This document shows positions 24,807 to 35,084 of a stretch of 59,878 nucleotides of DNA, one piece after another; positions within the stretch are counted from its first letter, which is position 1; each line of letters begins with the position of its first letter. Position numbers and translations under genes: made by a program. Source of the stretch: Candidatus Nitrospira nitrificans (GTDB taxonomy: Bacteria; Nitrospirota; Nitrospiria; Nitrospirales; Nitrospiraceae); the NCBI RefSeq assembly GCF_001458775.1, contig NZ_CZPZ01000015.1, forward strand, positions 1 to 59,878, given 5' to 3'. The notes under the pieces are model-generated. The model was not told where the DNA came from and made no database searches. It saw only the letters and a program-made list of their open reading frames with translations.

Positions 24807-26216
24807 TCAGGACCCGTTATGATCCGACGTGTTGGTCTCGGTCCACGCCTGAGTTTTGCCGAGATTATATCGTTCGAGAAGACGATAAAGTGTTCGCCTG
24901 CTGATGCCGAGCAAACGCGCCGTCCGCTCCTTGTTGCCGTGCGCCGATTCCAGCATTTTGAGTACCTGGTCCCTCTGCAGCGCCTTAAGAGTTCCCGGGG
25001 AAATGTTCATGGGATCAGAACTGCGCCCGTTTTTGTGAAGCACTTCGGGAGGAAGATCGTCGATTGAGAGAATCGCGTGTGAGGCCAGTGCCACCGCGCG
25101 CTCTACGACATGTTCCAGCTCACGCACGTTTCCCGGCCAGAAATACTGGACCAACGCGTGCATCGCGGTGGAAGAAAAAGACGTGACGGGAATTTCTTTT
25201 TGGTCGCCGTACCGCGCGAGAAAGAACTCAGCCAGTAAAGGAATGTCTTCAGGCCGTTCCCGAAGCGGAGGCAGGAGGACCGTCACCGTGTTCAACCGGT
25301 AGAGCAAATCTTCACGAAACCGGCCGGAGGCGGTCAATTCGGGTAGGTTCCGACGGGAGGCCGCAATAATCCTCAAATCGACCCGCACCGACTCATTGCT
25401 TCCGATTCTTCGGATTTCTCCTTCTTGAAGGACACGCAAAAGTTTAGCCTGTCCCGCCGGTGAGAGATCCCCGACTTCATCCAAAAAGAATGTGCCGCCG
25501 CTTGCTTCTTCGAGCAGGCCGCGCCGCATGGCATGGGCGCCGGTAAACGAGCCCTTGGTGTGGCCGAACAGTTCGCTTTCGAGCAGAGAATCCGGGATGG
25601 CGCTACAGTTGATGGCCACGAACCGGTGAGCCGCGCGCGGGCTGTTGTCGTGAATGGCGCGGGCGATCAATTCCTTGCCGGTGCCGCTCTCGCCTTGGAT
25701 CAATACCGCTGTCCGACTGCGAGAGACCTTCCCGACGAGTTTGAAGACCTCCACCATCTTCTTACATTGTCCGATCAGAGATGCCGCTCGTGGCCGTTCG
25801 CAGAATGCGCGCTGAAGCGTGCGATTGTCGTCGATCAGGCGCCGGTGTTCGACGGCTCGTTTCATCGTGAGGACAAGTTCGTCGAGATTCACGGGCTTGG
25901 CGATATAATCGAACGCTCCTTGTTTCATGGCTTGGATCGCAGTGTCGACGGAACCGAATGCGGTCAAGAGCACAATGGGCATCTCCGGCATGGTTTTGTG
26001 AAGCGAGTCTAAAAGGTCTAATCCTGAAAACGGCACCATGCGGATGTCGCTCAATACGGCGTCATAGGTGACCGCGCCGGCCTTGCTCACGGCCTCCAGG
26101 CCGTCAGAGGCGATGTCCACCCCAAAGCCGGCTTGGCTTAAGGCCTCGGCCAACATCTCCCGATTCCGCTGGTCGTCATCCACGACGAGGATTGAAGGCA
26201 GGCCATTTAGTGACAT
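24807..26216 (-). CDS. Sigma-54-dependent NtrC-family response regulator
   Basis: A 469-aa activator: receiver (Asp57 in LSDIRM), AAA+ domain with Walker A GESGTGKE, and a Fis-type HTH (NKERTARLLGISRRTLYRLL) near residues 425-455. The sigma-54-contact loop reads GSFTGA instead of the usual GAFTGA. It activates sigma-54 promoters when phosphorylated. The start at 26216 lies inside the kinase 3' end (10-nt overlap) with GGGAGG upstream, so the pair is translationally coupled. Targets cannot be read here. Confidence 0.93.
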   Translation of the reverse strand: MSLNGLPSILVVDDDQRNREMLAEALSQAGFGVDIASDGLEAVSKAGAVTYDAVLSDIRMVPFSGLDLLDSLHKTMPEMPIVLLTAFGSVDTAIQAMKQGAFDYIAKPVNLDELVLTMKRAVEHRRLIDDNRTLQRAFCERPRAASLIGQCKKMVEVFKLVGKVSRSRTAVLIQGESGTGKELIARAIHDNSPRAAHRFVAINCSAIPDSLLESELFGHTKGSFTGAHAMRRGLLEEASGGTFFLDEVGDLSPAGQAKLLRVLQEGEIRRIGSNESVRVDLRIIAASRRNLPELTASGRFREDLLYRLNTVTVLLPPLRERPEDIPLLAEFFLARYGDQKEIPVTSFSSTAMHALVQYFWPGNVRELEHVVERAVALASHAILSIDDLPPEVLHKNGRSSDPMNISPGTLKALQRDQVLKMLESAHGNKERTARLLGISRRTLYRLLERYNLGKTQAWTETNTSDHNGS

Positions 26217-27925
26217 TCCCGGACCTCCCGCTTCTTCCAAATAGGCAGATCGACAGTGAATTCCGTTCCCTGCCCCACCTCACTTTTTACGGCGAGCCGG
26301 CCGCCGCTGTCGGTCACCACCCGGTGACAAATCGCCAAGCCGAGTCCGGTTCCGCCATGCTTGTGCCGTGTCGTGAAAAACGGCTCGAAGATTCGAGACA
26401 AGTGTTCCGGAGGGATTCCATACCCCGTATCGACGATTGTCAGGCGAACCGCCGTGCCGTTAATGAGAGCTCCTTCACTCACAACGACCGTGCCGGGAAG
26501 CTCGGTGCCGCACGCGGCGCGTGTTCGGATCGTCAATTCCCCCCCGGACGGCATCGCTTGTTTGGCATTGGAGACCAAGTTGAACACCAGTCCGTGCAAG
26601 GCATTTGGGTCGCCGGCGACCAGTGGGAGATCTCCTTGCAAGTCGGTCTTGAAGGTAACCTGTCGTCTCGTCATTCCCGGTGAGAGCAGGGACAGCACTT
26701 CGTGGATGGTGCTGTTGAGGTTCAGGGGAGCCGACCGGAGACGCACGCGGGTTTGATTCAACACCTGTCTGATGACGGCCACCATGCGGTCGACCTCGGA
26801 TCGGATGATGGCAAGATGTCGTTGCCGGCTCGAGGAATCGTTCGCATGATTGAGCATTTGTAGATGACCGGAGAGGGCATTTAAGGGGTTGCCCAATTCA
26901 TGAGCCACCGTCGCGGACAACTCGCCCAGCGCCGCCAAGCGCTGGCTGCGTTCGATCGCGATCCTTGCCTCGACCAGTTCCAGGTTGGCTTGCTGCAGTT
27001 CCTCGGTCGCGTCCGCCACCCGCTTCTGAAGCGTCTCGTTGAAATGCCGAACTTCCATCAGAAGACGATCTTTTTCCGACCACGCTCGCCTGCGCGCGGA
27101 CAGCATGCGATTGAACTGAGTCGTCAGTTCTTTGATTTCGACGGGGCCTTCGATCGACACATCGCTTGACAAGTTTCCAGACTCCACATTTCGCATGGCG
27201 ATCAACAATCGCTGAACCGGCCGATGGAGCTTGATCCGGATCAGGAACAAAAAGGTCACCGATGTGATGATGACGACGCCGATGCCGATTGTTTCGGACA
27301 AAGCCAGTTCCTGTTTGATGAGATCATCATACTCCTTTACCGAATAGAGACCCCGCAATGCTCCGACAACCTTGCCGTCGATCGTAATCGGGGCTGTAAT
27401 GCGCCAACCGCGCTCCGTCGACGATTCATCGAGCTGCATGACCGAGCGTCCTGCCTGAACCTCGGTCCTTTCATGAAGATCCAACGCGTGGGGCACCGCC
27501 TTCGGGTCGGTGGAGAAAATGAGGGGGCTGGAGTCGGGCGTGATTTCGAATACCGAAAGACGCTTCACACCGGCTCGGATCTCATGAACGTCTTGGATAA
27601 GCTCCTGTAGTTTCGCAACGTCTCGGATTCCTCCCGTCTTGCCGATCATGTCGCCCATAAACTCCGCGATGCGGAGAAACGCAACTTGTCGATTATGCGC
27701 TCCCGCCTTATTGACAACCTCACTTTCAAGCAGCGCCATGACGACGATCGACAGCGCGACAAGCATGGCTCCGGTGACGATGAACCAGGCCATGATACCG
27801 TCGAGCTTAAACCACTTCCTGAACATCTCGGCCTCGTCGAATCGGTCGACCAGTGTCGTACTGTGCATCATACTATGTTGTGAGGTTGTCTGCATCCGCA
27901 TGTCTTGACGCATGTTCGCTTCCAT
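26207..27925 (-). CDS. Membrane sensor histidine kinase (NtrB/ZraS-like)
   Basis: A 572-aa kinase. Transmembrane helices at about residues 44-66 and 205-225 enclose a periplasmic sensor region of about 140 residues. A HAMP domain follows (RLLIAMRNVESGNLSSDV), then a coiled-coil linker. The phospho-acceptor is His342 in TVAHELGNPLNALSGH. The ATPase domain has NLVSNAKQAMPSG, DTGYGIP and GGTGLGLAICH. The start may be Met1 (27925) or Met5 (27913). It phosphorylates the sigma-54 activator encoded just downstream; the ligand is unknown. Confidence 0.92.
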   Translation of the reverse strand: MEANMRQDMRMQTTSQHSMMHSTTLVDRFDEAEMFRKWFKLDGIMAWFIVTGAMLVALSIVVMALLESEVVNKAGAHNRQVAFLRIAEFMGDMIGKTGGIRDVAKLQELIQDVHEIRAGVKRLSVFEITPDSSPLIFSTDPKAVPHALDLHERTEVQAGRSVMQLDESSTERGWRITAPITIDGKVVGALRGLYSVKEYDDLIKQELALSETIGIGVVIITSVTFLFLIRIKLHRPVQRLLIAMRNVESGNLSSDVSIEGPVEIKELTTQFNRMLSARRRAWSEKDRLLMEVRHFNETLQKRVADATEELQQANLELVEARIAIERSQRLAALGELSATVAHELGNPLNALSGHLQMLNHANDSSSRQRHLAIIRSEVDRMVAVIRQVLNQTRVRLRSAPLNLNSTIHEVLSLLSPGMTRRQVTFKTDLQGDLPLVAGDPNALHGLVFNLVSNAKQAMPSGGELTIRTRAACGTELPGTVVVSEGALINGTAVRLTIVDTGYGIPPEHLSRIFEPFFTTRHKHGGTGLGLAICHRVVTDSGGRLAVKSEVGQGTEFTVDLPIWKKREVRECH

Positions 27926-28535
27926 CGGATGAACAATCAGTTCCGTCTTCTCACGATAGCGAGGCGTTCATGTTTTAGTGCCCGGTGCCGTCGGTTCACA
28001 TAATCGGTACCGCAAAAAGACTTGCAAATTACGGTCCTTCCAAACATTCAGGAGCGACTCATGTTCCTGCTTGTTCTCCACAGAGTGAACGGTTGGATTT
28101 TTATGGGAACTACATCCTGCCCGACACGACAAGTCTACAAAGGCAGCATGAATGACAGCCGGCGCATGACTTCTAGGCCGCCATCAATGTGCGAGATGAA
28201 TGTCTCCGACGGTCTTCTACGCTCTGCAGTCGCCCGCCGAGCCGGTTACCTTTGGCACACCTGTGTAATTGTGGCACGACGATTCCTCGCCTTGTCTCAA
28301 GCCGCTTACTCTTCTCTTTAACGAATCCTTCATGATTTCGCGTTTTGCCACGTCAGGCAAACACCTTGCTTAGTGTGTGGCTCATGAACATGACCTACGA
28401 TTTCTCCCTCAGCGGATGGCGATGTCTCGTAGAGGCTTCTTCGGAAGCGCATCCTGGTAGGTCGTCACGGAGAGCGGTGATTCGGAAACTACGTCTCGGA
28501 AACCAACATGAAAGAAGTATAGGGAGACTCCTCGT
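27926..28535. other. Intergenic region between divergent kinase and RND operon
   Basis: 610 bp with no gene I can support. One 99-codon frame exists at 28022-28321, but its composition is unlike a protein and it lacks a ribosome-binding site. Promoters of both the two-component pair and the efflux operon should lie here. I could not identify a clear sigma-54 (GG-N10-GC) box by eye. Confidence 0.5.
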
Positions 28536-31500
28536 ATGAACAATCTCGTCCAGATTGCCTTGAAAAGACCATATACGTTCGTGGTCTTGGCTATCCTCAT
28601 CCTGGTGTTCGGGGCGATGGCGGTCGTTGAGGCACCGACCGATGTCTTTCCAAATATTCAGCTGCCGGTCAGTTCCGTAGTGTGGCTTTATGATGGCTTG
28701 ATGCCGCAAGAAACCGAGGGGCGAGTTACACGCGTCTTCGAACAACTGCTGACGAGTACGGTCGAAGGCATCAAGACCATCGTGAGCACGTCGTACTTCG
28801 GCCACTCCATCATCAATATCTTTCTTCAGGACGGCGTTGATCTGGCCGGCAGCGAAGCCGATATCGTGGCGATATCGCAGACCGCCGTTAAAGCGCTCCC
28901 GCCTGATGTTGCCGCGCCCATGGTGATGCGGCTGTTCCCCTCCCAAGTGCCGGTGGCCGTATTGCAAGTCGAATCAGAGGTGCAAACACCGGCGGAGCTC
29001 TACAATCTCTGCATCATGAGAATACGACCCATGCTCGTCACGATACCCGGCGCGATCCTGCCGCATCCCTACGGGGGGCAAGACATGCAGGTCATGATCA
29101 ATGTCGATCAGCAGAAATTGCTGGCCCGCCACCTCACCACGGAGGACGTGCATCAAGCGATCGAGAAACAAAACCTCGTGTTGCCCGGCGGGGACATGAA
29201 GATCAAGGAGACCGATTGGCTCGTCTTGACGAACGCATCGCCGCTGAAGATTGAAGAGTTCGACGACATCCCGATCAAGCGAGACGGCAACTCCTTCATC
29301 CACCTGCGCGACGTCGCCACGGTTCGCCTCGCCGGCCGGGTACAAACGAACTCCGTCCTGGTCGACGGCAAACAGGCGGTCATCGTCGTCGTCATGAAAA
29401 GCAGCGAAGCGTCGACGTTGGACATCGTGGATGGAATCAAAAAAATGCTCCCTCGCATCCAGGAGGTCGTGCCTCCCGATGTAAAGGTCAGTCTCCTCAG
29501 CGATTCCTCGGTCTTCGTCAGAGATGCCATTGCCGACGTGGTGCATGAAATGGTCATCGCCGCCGCCCTGGTCGGCTTCATCGTGCTGCTGATGCTCGGC
29601 TCCTGGCGCCCGACGGTCATCGTTCTCACCTCGATTCCACTTTCCATCCTTTGCTCCATCATAGGACTCCATCTGCTCGGAGAATCGATCAATATCATGA
29701 CCCTAGGCGGGCTGGCGTTGGCCGTCGGCATTCTCGTCGACAACGCCGCAGTCATGATCGAGAATATCGATACGCACCTCGCCATGGGTAAGCCGTTGGA
29801 GACGTCGATCATCGACGCCGCCAATCAGATCATTCTCCCGACGTTCGTCGCCACGCTTGCCATCACAATCGTGTGGGTCCCCCTCTTTCACTTAAGCGGC
29901 ATTGCCGGGTGGGTGTTCCCGGCGATGGCCGAGGCCGTCGTCTTCGCGATGCTGGCTTCCTTTATCTTGACCTATACCCTCGTCCCGACGATGGCGAAGT
30001 ATATTCTGAAGGCTCATCACGCGACCGAATCCGGAGGCGGCGCCTTTGCCCGCTTCCAGCGTGGATTCCAGGAATCCTTCGACCGCTTCCGCGATCGCTA
30101 TGCCGCATTGCTGGAGCGCGTGATCGCCCACCGGGCGCGATTCGTCATGATCTCCATGGTGTTCGCGCTGGGATCGCTCGTTCTGTTTTACTTCAACGGA
30201 CGAGAGTTTTTCCCTCAGATCAAGGGCGGCTTGTTGCAGATGCACATGCGGGCGCCGCTCGGGTTGCGGATCGAGGCGGCAGGGCGTGTGGCTACCCTCG
30301 TCTCAAACGACATCAGGGAGATGCTGCCCGGCAACGTCGACACGATCGTCAGCAATTGCGGCCTTCCGGTCGGAGCCCATAACCTCGCCTTTATTCCATC
30401 GCCGACGATCGGCACTCAGGATTGCGACCTCACCATCACGCTGAAGGATGGACAGTCGCCGGTGTGGGAGTATCGGAACCTGCTCCGCAAAAACCTGACG
30501 AAGCGTTATCCAGGAACGGAATTCACCTTTCAGCCGGCGGATCTGACGGATAAGATTCTCAACTTCGGCTCGCTCGCGCCGATCGACCTGCAGATCAATG
30601 GGCCGGATCTTTACGCCAATTACGCGTACGGCCAAAAACTGGCGAGCAAATTCCGCCAGATCCCCGGCGCCGCGGATGTGTACATCTATCAGACGATGTT
30701 TCAGCCGACGATCCTGGTCGAAGGCAACCGGAGATTCGCGCTCGGCCTGAATCTGAACCAGAAGGACTTCGGCTTCAACATGCTCCTCGCAACCGCGGGC
30801 AGCCAGCAGATCGATCAGAAATATTGGCTCGACCGCTCGACACGGCAGTCGTATCGACTCAATGTCTATACCCCGCAACCGCAGCTGACGAGCGTGAAAG
30901 ATCTCATGTCGATCCCGGTTGCTCCGGAGGTGCGCGACCATGAGGAAGGCTCGGACGACGCCGTGCATTTGCTCGGCAATATGACCAACCTCTCGCTGAT
31001 CGGAACACCGGGAGTGGTGACGCACCGGAATCTCCTGCCGATGATCGATGTCTTGGTGTCGGCGGAGGGACGCGATCTCGGCGGTGTGTTGGCGGATGTC
31101 CGAACAATAGCGGCCTCCATGAAGGACGAGCTGCCGCGCGGCTCGGAAGTGGAAATCCATGGCCAATCCGAAGTCATGCACGAAGCCTTTATCGAACTCG
31201 GTGGCGGTCTTCTTGTCGCGATCCTACTGGTCTATCTGTTGATCGTCGTCAATTTTCAATCCTGGCTTGATCCCTTCATTATCATTACGGCCTTGGTGGG
31301 CGCATTCGCGGGCATCGCATGGTCGCTCTTCGCGACCCATACGAATATCTCCGTGCCTGCGCTGACCGGAGCCATCATGACGATGGGCACGGCCACCGCC
31401 AATTCGATCCTGCTCGTCGCCTACGCCCGTGAGCGGCTTGCGGTTCACGGTGACGCGCTGCGGGCCGCGATCGAGGCGGGGAAGGGCCGCATTCGCCCGG

Positions 31501-31691
31501 TACTCATGACGGCGGCGGCCATGATCATCGGCATGCTTCCCATGGCCATGGCGAATTCGCAGAATGCGCCGCTTGGCCGCGCCGTCATGGGAGGATTGGC
31601 CGTTGCCACCCTGTTCACGTTGTTTTTCGTTCCCTGCATTTACGCCATCATCTATAACCGTCGAACTGTTCTCCAAAAGGAGTGTGATTAA
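28536..31691 (+). CDS. RND (HAE1-type) efflux transporter permease
   Basis: A 1051-aa inner-membrane RND pump, the full length for the family. N-terminal TM1 is ALKRPYTFVVLAILILVFG, and large periplasmic loops sit after TM1 and TM7. The TM4 proton-relay segment is LAVGILVDNAAVMIEN, with one Asp. The typical second half-repeat ends with GKGRIRPVLMTAAAMIIGML. The substrate is not evident; no metal-type His/Met signature was seen. It is the first gene of a four-gene operon with adaptor, outer-membrane factor and a PII-like protein. Confidence 0.93.
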   Translation: MNNLVQIALKRPYTFVVLAILILVFGAMAVVEAPTDVFPNIQLPVSSVVWLYDGLMPQETEGRVTRVFEQLLTSTVEGIKTIVSTSYFGHSIINIFLQDGVDLAGSEADIVAISQTAVKALPPDVAAPMVMRLFPSQVPVAVLQVESEVQTPAELYNLCIMRIRPMLVTIPGAILPHPYGGQDMQVMINVDQQKLLARHLTTEDVHQAIEKQNLVLPGGDMKIKETDWLVLTNASPLKIEEFDDIPIKRDGNSFIHLRDVATVRLAGRVQTNSVLVDGKQAVIVVVMKSSEASTLDIVDGIKKMLPRIQEVVPPDVKVSLLSDSSVFVRDAIADVVHEMVIAAALVGFIVLLMLGSWRPTVIVLTSIPLSILCSIIGLHLLGESINIMTLGGLALAVGILVDNAAVMIENIDTHLAMGKPLETSIIDAANQIILPTFVATLAITIVWVPLFHLSGIAGWVFPAMAEAVVFAMLASFILTYTLVPTMAKYILKAHHATESGGGAFARFQRGFQESFDRFRDRYAALLERVIAHRARFVMISMVFALGSLVLFYFNGREFFPQIKGGLLQMHMRAPLGLRIEAAGRVATLVSNDIREMLPGNVDTIVSNCGLPVGAHNLAFIPSPTIGTQDCDLTITLKDGQSPVWEYRNLLRKNLTKRYPGTEFTFQPADLTDKILNFGSLAPIDLQINGPDLYANYAYGQKLASKFRQIPGAADVYIYQTMFQPTILVEGNRRFALGLNLNQKDFGFNMLLATAGSQQIDQKYWLDRSTRQSYRLNVYTPQPQLTSVKDLMSIPVAPEVRDHEEGSDDAVHLLGNMTNLSLIGTPGVVTHRNLLPMIDVLVSAEGRDLGGVLADVRTIAASMKDELPRGSEVEIHGQSEVMHEAFIELGGGLLVAILLVYLLIVVNFQSWLDPFIIITALVGAFAGIAWSLFATHTNISVPALTGAIMTMGTATANSILLVAYARERLAVHGDALRAAIEAGKGRIRPVLMTAAAMIIGMLPMAMANSQNAPLGRAVMGGLAVATLFTLFFVPCIYAIIYNRRTVLQKECD

Positions 31692-31692
31692 C

Positions 31693-32913
31693 ATGGATAA
31701 CTTGGGCAGGAAAGTCTTTCTGATTGTAGTTGTCATCGTGGTGCTCGCGTTTCTCGGTTATCGGTTTAGCGCGAACCAGCAGGAGGCGGCCGCGTTGCAA
31801 ACGGACACCGTGGACCGCACCGTTACTCCGGTAGCGATCACGCATGCCAAGCTGTCGGATGCGACCGACACCATTACACTCCCCGGCAATATCGTCGGTT
31901 GGAACGAGGCGCCCATCTACGCGCGTGTCACCGGCTACGTGAAGGAGTGGCACAAGGACTACGGCCATGAGGTGAAGAAGGGAGAGGTCCTCGCCGAAAT
32001 AACCACTCCGGATTTGGATGCGGAATACCGACAGGCCGTTGCGGATCTGCAATCGGAACGCGCCAAGAACGAGCTGGCCGACCTGACCGCAAAACGTTAC
32101 GTGGCGATGCGGCACAATCAAGCGCTCTCGGAACAAGCGATTTCCGTACAGGTGGCCGAGGCAAAGGCCCAGGCCGCGAAAGTGAAAGCGGCGGAGCAAA
32201 AGGTGAAGAACATTGAAGCGTTCATCGGGTTTAAACAGGTCACGGCTCCCTTCGACGGCGTCGTGATCCAGCGCAATATCAGCGTCGGAGATTTGGTCGG
32301 CAAAGAGGGCAACCTCAACACACCCAATGCAAAGAACAATCTCTTTACCGTGGCCGTCGTCGATAAGTTGCGCCTCTTCGTGAGTGTCCCTGAGTCCTTC
32401 GGAGCCTTCCTCAGTCCCGGCCTGACGGCCGACGTGACCGTGCCTCAATTCCCCAATCGCCATTTCACGTTCGAATTTCTGACCGTCTCGAAGGGATTTG
32501 ATACGAACACACGCACCGCGGTGGCGGTCTTTACCATCGACAACAAGGACCGCGTGCTTTGGCCGGGATCCTATGCCACCGTTCATTTGACCGCTCCCGT
32601 GGACCTCGGGGTGATGACGATTCCGACGAGCGCGATGGTGTTCCAGGAGCACGGCACGCAGGTGGCCGTCGTGGGAGAAGACGACCGGCTTCACTTTAAG
32701 CCGATCGTGGTGGCCAAAATTCTCGACAACGTCATCGAAGTGACACAGGGCATTTCCGAGAGCGATCGCATCGTGAATAATCCCGGCGCCGCGCTGCTGG
32801 AAGGAGACAAGGTGCGCATCGTCAAAGCCGCCGGAGGCTATGACCTTGTGACTCGAGAAGCCCCAGCTTCAGAAGCCAGTACGCAGAAGAAACAATCGAC
32901 GAAATCTTTATGA
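31693..32913 (+). CDS. RND efflux periplasmic adaptor (membrane fusion protein)
   Basis: A 406-aa HlyD/AcrA-type adaptor. An N-terminal membrane anchor lies at about residues 8-24. The lipoyl half-motifs are split by a helical hairpin (YARVTGYVKEWHKDYGHEVK ... VTAPFDGVVIQRNISVGDLV), and beta-barrel and membrane-proximal domains follow. It links the inner-membrane pump to the outer-membrane channel. The ATG at 31693 lies one base after the permease stop, behind AAGGAGTG. The stop overlaps the frame of the next gene. Confidence 0.93.
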   Translation: MDNLGRKVFLIVVVIVVLAFLGYRFSANQQEAAALQTDTVDRTVTPVAITHAKLSDATDTITLPGNIVGWNEAPIYARVTGYVKEWHKDYGHEVKKGEVLAEITTPDLDAEYRQAVADLQSERAKNELADLTAKRYVAMRHNQALSEQAISVQVAEAKAQAAKVKAAEQKVKNIEAFIGFKQVTAPFDGVVIQRNISVGDLVGKEGNLNTPNAKNNLFTVAVVDKLRLFVSVPESFGAFLSPGLTADVTVPQFPNRHFTFEFLTVSKGFDTNTRTAVAVFTIDNKDRVLWPGSYATVHLTAPVDLGVMTIPTSAMVFQEHGTQVAVVGEDDRLHFKPIVVAKILDNVIEVTQGISESDRIVNNPGAALLEGDKVRIVKAAGGYDLVTREAPASEASTQKKQSTKSL

Positions 32914-32948
32914 CATCCGATCCTCTTGAGAGGGGAGACTGTGCACAA

Positions 32949-34535
32949 ATGACGATGAATATGATCCCCACAAAACGCATCGGGGCATGGCAAAGCGGCT
33001 TGTTGGTCTTGGCCCTGCAGGTTTCGGCCTGCGACTCCCTTCCGCGGGTCGATTTGGCCCCGACCTATGAGCCGCCACAATACGTCGTGCCCGTCTCCTG
33101 GCATGGCTCGAGTCCCTTCGTGGAGGCGAAACCGTCGGATGACGAAGTTCGCCCCGATTGGTGGAAATTGTATAACGATCCGGTTCTGAATAAGCTCGTC
33201 GAACAAGCCATGGACGCCAATCCGGATCTCCAGGCCGCCGCCGAGCGCTTCGTGCAGGCGCGGGATGTGATGATGAAGGCCCGGTCGCAGTTATATCCAC
33301 AGCTCGGCATCGGGTTCGGCGGTCGGCACGCCAGACAGTCGGTCGACAAACTCTTTCGCCCCGACAATATCCCGATCCAGGGAAGCACCATGGAGCTGGG
33401 AGGCATTGCGGCATGGGAGCCGGATTTCTGGTCGGCCCTCCGCAATGCCATGCGGGTGGAGACCTACACCGCCCAGGAACGCGCCGCCGATTGGGCGCTT
33501 GCGCGTCTCAGCCTGCAAGCGGAGGTGGCATCGGACTATTTCATCCTCCGGGGTTTCGATGCGCAAACCGCCACGTATAGCCAATCGATCGACCTTTACA
33601 AACGATCGTTGGCGCTCGTCAAGGCGCAGTTCGCCGGCAAACTCGCCTCGGCGCTGGACGTCGCCCGTGTCGAATCCTTGTTGTTCAGCACAGAGACAAG
33701 ATTGGCGCAGATCCAAGGCCAGCGCCAACTGACGGAACAGGCGATCGCCATTCTGGTCAATATGGCGCCGGCTAGTTTCACGGTTGAACCGGTCGATGAC
33801 CTTCGTGTCGCAAGCTTTACGATTCCGCGCACCATCCCGTCCACCCTGCTGGAGCGTAGGCCGGACATTGCCGCGAGCGAGCGAAGGGTCGCACAGGCGA
33901 GCCGCACCGTCGGCATCGCCAAGGCGGCGTTTTACCCCAATGTCGCGTTCCGCGCGGACGGCGGATTCGAAGACGGCTTTCATTTGATCGAACTGGCCCA
34001 TACGTTTTGGACCTACGGCGCAGAGGTGTCGCTGCCGGTCTTTCGTGGAGGATATCGCCGCGCTCAATTGCAACAGGCATGGTCGGCGTTTCGCGAAGCG
34101 GAAGATGTCTATCGTTCGACCGTGCTCAATGCCTTTCGTGAGGTCGAGAACAATTTGAGCTTGACGAATCGGCTGACCCTCGCGGCGGATCGGCAAGATG
34201 CCGCGGTGGAGGCGACGTTCAAAACGCAAAATTTGACCACCGATCTGTATCGGGGCGGGCTCGCCTCGAGCCTGGAGCTCATTTTCGCGCAGGTCAATAC
34301 ACTTGAGGCCCGCATCGATTCCATCACCATCAAGGCGGACTTGCTCAAATCCTCGGTGGCCCTCATTCGGGCGCTCGGGGGAGGCTGGAACAGAAAGCAA
34401 TTGCCCTCCGACGACCAGATTCAACCGTTCGGCACGCTTCAATATGTCAATCTTGACAAACCTGCTCCCGCCGGAGGAATTGATGTCCCCGCAGAGAATA
34501 ACCATTTATACAATGATCTGACGAAGCGCCCTTAG
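32949..34535 (+). CDS. Outer-membrane efflux channel (OprM/NodT family lipoprotein)
   Basis: A 528-aa outer-membrane factor with two OEP repeats. The signal peptide ends in LQVSAC, a lipobox. Family motifs: DWWKLYNDPVLNKLVEQAM, the LERRPDIAASERRVAQA segment near the middle, and the C-terminal TLEARIDSITIKADLLKSS. I preferred the ATG at 32949, behind GGGGAG; an upstream ATG at 32910 overlaps the adaptor stop as ATGA and would add 13 residues. It completes the tripartite pump. Confidence 0.9.
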   Translation: MTMNMIPTKRIGAWQSGLLVLALQVSACDSLPRVDLAPTYEPPQYVVPVSWHGSSPFVEAKPSDDEVRPDWWKLYNDPVLNKLVEQAMDANPDLQAAAERFVQARDVMMKARSQLYPQLGIGFGGRHARQSVDKLFRPDNIPIQGSTMELGGIAAWEPDFWSALRNAMRVETYTAQERAADWALARLSLQAEVASDYFILRGFDAQTATYSQSIDLYKRSLALVKAQFAGKLASALDVARVESLLFSTETRLAQIQGQRQLTEQAIAILVNMAPASFTVEPVDDLRVASFTIPRTIPSTLLERRPDIAASERRVAQASRTVGIAKAAFYPNVAFRADGGFEDGFHLIELAHTFWTYGAEVSLPVFRGGYRRAQLQQAWSAFREAEDVYRSTVLNAFREVENNLSLTNRLTLAADRQDAAVEATFKTQNLTTDLYRGGLASSLELIFAQVNTLEARIDSITIKADLLKSSVALIRALGGGWNRKQLPSDDQIQPFGTLQYVNLDKPAPAGGIDVPAENNHLYNDLTKRP

Positions 34536-34571
34536 TTGGACAGGCGTTCAGAAGAGAGAGGATATAGGCAC

Positions 34572-34877
34572 ATGAAAACTCTCATCATTGTGGCTCGGGA
34601 CTCGATGATAAGCGACCTGGAGGAACTCCTGCAGAGTAATGGCGTCAAAGCCTACACCATCATGAGCAACGTCATGGGCAAGGGAGTAACGGGTAGAGTG
34701 TTCGGGACTTTCCTCAACCCCGACACCAATGCGATCATTTTTGCGGTCCTTCCACCCGACCAGGCGGACAAGGCGGTCAGTGCGCTTCAAACTCTTCATG
34801 CCACGCGAAAAGCGTCTTCATGTGACACGCCTATCCCTCTCAAGGTGTTTTCTTTTCCTTGTGAGGAACATGTGTAG
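34572..34877 (+). CDS. PII-like small protein of the RND operon
   Basis: A 101-aa protein with the ferredoxin-like PII fold: first strand KTLIIVARDSM, helix, second strand YTIMSNVMGKGVTGRVFG with a Gly-rich turn, and an IIFAVLPPDQADKAVSAL segment. Small PII-like proteins (DUF3240-type and relatives) are known beside RND metal pumps, where they are thought to sense ligands. The start is the ATG at 34572, behind AGAGAGG. It resembles the PII-like gene of the DabA operon, with which it is convergent. Confidence 0.75.
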   Translation: MKTLIIVARDSMISDLEELLQSNGVKAYTIMSNVMGKGVTGRVFGTFLNPDTNAIIFAVLPPDQADKAVSALQTLHATRKASSCDTPIPLKVFSFPCEEHV

Positions 34878-35084
34878 CGTCATGGGCTAAAAGCTGTCCG
34901 GTGTCTGCTTGGCGGTCTTGCAAATAGGGGCGGCTCAGGGAGGGGCTCGCAAGCGGTTCTCCACGATGAGTTCGGTGGAAGGGCCGTCGTCGTACTCATC
35001 GGTCGTCGCGGCGTCAATGGGAAATGAACATCAGGGAAGTGACGAGCTCAGGCCGACCTCTCCTCGTGTAGACGGAAGCGGCAG

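Noticed and set aside
28022-28321. 99-codon frame upstream of the RND operon
   Set aside because: No ribosome-binding site, no protein-like pattern, no context.
31648-32694. 348-codon minus-strand frame opposite the adaptor gene
   Set aside because: Antisense shadow; His/Arg/Asp-rich residues without domains.
33291-34505. 404-codon minus-strand frame opposite the outer-membrane factor
   Set aside because: Antisense shadow; the plus strand has clear OprM motifs and operon context.
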